A DNA stretch of 64,000 nucleotides, taken from the NCBI RefSeq assembly GCF_000424625.1, contig NZ_AUKG01000001.1, forward strand, positions 992,001-1,056,000, in the 5' to 3' direction. The notes beneath the pieces were generated by a model, which made no database searches, was not told where the DNA came from, and saw only the letters and a list, made by a program, of their open reading frames with translations. The stretch's first letter is position 1, and every line of letters starts with the position of its first letter. The position numbers and the translations under genes were made by a program. Source of the stretch: Conexibacter woesei Iso977N. GTDB lineage: Bacteria > Actinomycetota > Thermoleophilia > Solirubrobacterales > Solirubrobacteraceae. Below are positions 62,311 to 64,000 of this stretch, in pieces.

Positions 62311-63873
62311 ATGACGAACCCGAGACATCTGCCACCCTCGTACGTTGAGGAACGTCAGATGCCCGATGCGAAAGAAGTGCATCAGGGAAGGGTCGAGCTG
62401 AAGCCGATCGAGCTTCCGCTGCCCGATCGCGACATGCGGTCCAAGCGGCCGCCGTTGATGAGCTTCCTGCTGCGCTGGACGACCGTGCGGCGCGCGGCGC
62501 GCGTCGTGTCGCTGCTGGCGCTGGACCTCGCGGCGATCGTCGGCGCCATCTTCACCGCGCTGTGCCTGAAGGCCGTGGCGCGGGACGCGTGGAACCCGCA
62601 CGTGTCGTGGGAGCAGGCCAAGGACTACGTGCCGTTCGCGTTCCTGGTCGCGTCGCTGCTGTTCGCACGGTCCGGGCTGTACGCGGAGCGCGCGCAGCGC
62701 CCGGGGCTGACGCGGATCGTCGCGTCGCTGTTCCAGACGACGCTGGTCGCGCTGATCTTCGCCGTGGTCAACGGCGAGGAGTTCTCGTCGTTCTACATCT
62801 TCTACGGGACGCTGTTCTTCGGCGTCGCGTACGTGTCGACCGCGCGGTACGCCTACGAGCAGGCGACAGGCGCGCTGCTGCGCTCGGCCGGCTACCAGCG
62901 GCGCGCGGTGCTGATCGGGACGGGCGAGCAGATCGAGGCGGTCGCGCACGCGCTGAGCGCGAGCGGCGGGCACTCGCAGGTCTCCGTGGTGGGCTTCATC
63001 TCGCTGACGCCGCGGCCGGACAACGGCCTGCGCTCGCTGGGCTCGCTGGACGACATCGGCGACGTCGTCGGTGAGCACCGGGTCGACGAGGTCATCATCG
63101 CCGACCCGGCGTTCCCGCAGCAGAAGGCCGTCGAGGTCGTCGACACGTGCCACCAGAGGGGCGTCGTGGTCCGGATCGCGCCGTCCACGATGGAGATCCT
63201 GATCCACCGCGCGGAGTTCGTCCCGGGGCAGTCGGTCCCGCTGTTCGAGCTCAAGCCGCCGGTGTTCGACGGGATCGACTTCGCGCTGAAGCGCACGTTC
63301 GACGTGACGGTCGCGACGATCCTGCTGGTGGTCCTGTCGCCGCTGCTGGTGCTGATCGCCGCGGCGGTGAGGCTCACGTCGCGCGGGCCGGTGTTCTACA
63401 AGTCGTGGCGCCCGGGGATCGGCGGCGTGCCGTTCGCGTGCCTGAAGTTCCGGACGATGTTCGCGGATGCGGATCGCCGGCAGGCCGAGCTGGAGGAGCA
63501 GAACGAGGCCGACGGCGCGCTGTTCAAGATGCGCCACGACCCGCGGGTGACGAAGGTCGGGCGCCTGATCCGGCCGTTCTCGCTGGACGAGCTGCCGCAG
63601 CTGATCAACGTGCTGCGCGGCGACATGTCGCTGGTCGGGCCGCGGCCGCTGCCGCAGCGCGACTTCGACCGGCTCGAGGAGTGGCACAAGAAGCGCTACC
63701 TCGTGCTGCCGGGGATCACGGGGCTGTGGCAGGTCTCGGGGCGCTCGGACCTGGACTTCGACGACCTGGTGCGGCTCGACTTCCTGTACCTGGAGCGCTG
63801 GTCGGTCTTCCTGGACCTGTCGATCCTGGTGAAGACGGTCCCGGCGGTGCTGTGGCGCCGCGGGGCGTTCTGA
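62311..63873 (+). CDS. Polyprenyl glycosylphosphotransferase (WbaP/CpsE-like)
   Basis: A 520-residue membrane protein. The N-terminal part has four to five helices (about 65-190), a soluble Rossmann-like region follows (CoA-binding-like), and a final helix precedes the bacterial sugar transferase domain (about 325-520). That domain has KRTFDVTVATILLVVLSPLL, CLKFRTM, SLDELPQLINVLRGDMSLVG and PGITGLWQVSGR. It transfers a hexose-phosphate to undecaprenyl phosphate to start exopolysaccharide synthesis. A later ATG (62359) is an alternative start. Opens a polysaccharide locus probably continuing beyond the window. Confidence 0.94.
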   Translation: MTNPRHLPPSYVEERQMPDAKEVHQGRVELKPIELPLPDRDMRSKRPPLMSFLLRWTTVRRAARVVSLLALDLAAIVGAIFTALCLKAVARDAWNPHVSWEQAKDYVPFAFLVASLLFARSGLYAERAQRPGLTRIVASLFQTTLVALIFAVVNGEEFSSFYIFYGTLFFGVAYVSTARYAYEQATGALLRSAGYQRRAVLIGTGEQIEAVAHALSASGGHSQVSVVGFISLTPRPDNGLRSLGSLDDIGDVVGEHRVDEVIIADPAFPQQKAVEVVDTCHQRGVVVRIAPSTMEILIHRAEFVPGQSVPLFELKPPVFDGIDFALKRTFDVTVATILLVVLSPLLVLIAAAVRLTSRGPVFYKSWRPGIGGVPFACLKFRTMFADADRRQAELEEQNEADGALFKMRHDPRVTKVGRLIRPFSLDELPQLINVLRGDMSLVGPRPLPQRDFDRLEEWHKKRYLVLPGITGLWQVSGRSDLDFDDLVRLDFLYLERWSVFLDLSILVKTVPAVLWRRGAF

Positions 63874-63876
63874 CGC

Positions 63877-64000
63877 TCAGATCCTGAGCGTGTTCTTGAG
63901 CTGCAGCGCGGGGTGCGCGCGCAGCGGCTCGGATGCGCCCCAGTAGATCAGGACGTCCACGTGCAGGCCCTTGCGCAGGGGCTTGAGGCCCTTCGGGCCG
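63877..64000 (-). CDS. Unknown protein, C-terminal fragment
   Basis: Only the last 40 codons are inside the window. The minus-strand frame reads to a TGA at 63879-63877 and ends PALQLKNTLRI, preceded by LKPLRKGLHVDVLIYWGASE. The alternating basic/hydrophobic pattern suggests a secreted beta-rich domain. Converges on the glycosylphosphotransferase gene. No family assigned. Confidence 0.6.
   Translation of the reverse strand, partial: GPKGLKPLRKGLHVDVLIYWGASEPLRAHPALQLKNTLRI

Overview
The window is very GC-rich chromosomal DNA with tightly packed genes, many GTG/TTG starts and frequent 4-nt ATGA/GTGA overlaps. The gene set points to an actinobacterium of the Thermoleophilia/Solirubrobacterales type (Conexibacter- or Solirubrobacter-like). 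It includes acyl-CoA carboxylase with an epsilon-like subunit, an ECF42-like sigma factor with a DGPF protein, many twin-arginine oxidases, three GGDEF proteins, a DUF559 protein and a MoaD-MoaE fusion. The assignment is inference from gene content. I see no rRNA, tRNA, insertion sequence, prophage or CRISPR array. It reads as core chromosome with a few small accessory islets.

Layout. 1-3310: a FIST sensor protein coupled to a GAF-GGDEF-EAL protein. 3320-9120: glycerate kinase, a DUF559 gene bracketed by two related 41-bp palindromes, an ATP-dependent DNA ligase, an EamA exporter divergent from a LysR regulator, and a DtxR-type regulator. 9135-14718: TetR and its MFS exporter with an SGNH hydrolase, a PLP aminotransferase, and a REC-PAS-GGDEF protein. 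14715-19266: EfeO-EfeB and a secreted phosphoesterase with a collagen-like tail. 19256-22599: two coiled-coil proteins and sucCD. 22686-24511: HAD, MBL and VOC enzymes. 24508-26140: a nucleotidyltransferase/winged-helix pair with a three-box operator, resembling a toxin-antitoxin module. 26196-29709: GNAT, hotdog and MBL proteins and the biotin carboxylase of an acyl-CoA carboxylase.

29952-39270 is centred on assimilatory sulfate reduction (cysC, cysN, cysD, a TauE permease, cysH, sulfite reductase) with HAD, nucleotidyltransferase and membrane proteins between. 39351-42819: the ECF sigma/DGPF pair, a carboxylase epsilon-like protein, an FCD-only protein and an ornithine cyclodeaminase homologue. 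42835-50349: PhoD phosphatase, NIPSNAP protein, CPA1 antiporter, alpha/beta hydrolase with FAD monooxygenase, and acyl-CoA carboxylase beta. 50365-53178: LysR with a TDT transporter, and an SRPBCC-like acidic protein. 53388-56334: a copper cassette of two cupredoxins, a two-domain multicopper oxidase and a DUF2269 membrane protein. 56345-64000: PAS/GAF-GGDEF, an acyl-CoA mutase, a MoaD-MoaE fusion with a SelB-like tail, UDP-glucuronate decarboxylase, a polyprenyl glycosylphosphotransferase, and the end of one unknown gene.

Two pathways emerge across the window. Carboxylase alpha, beta and epsilon, the acyl-CoA mutase and succinyl-CoA synthetase together could carry propionyl-CoA to succinate, although the mutase's substrate is uncertain. 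The cys genes take sulfate through APS to sulfide. The most interesting unexplained items are the palindrome-bracketed DUF559 gene, the nucleotidyltransferase/wHTH operon, the MoaD-MoaE-SelB-like fusion and the coupled copper cassette.
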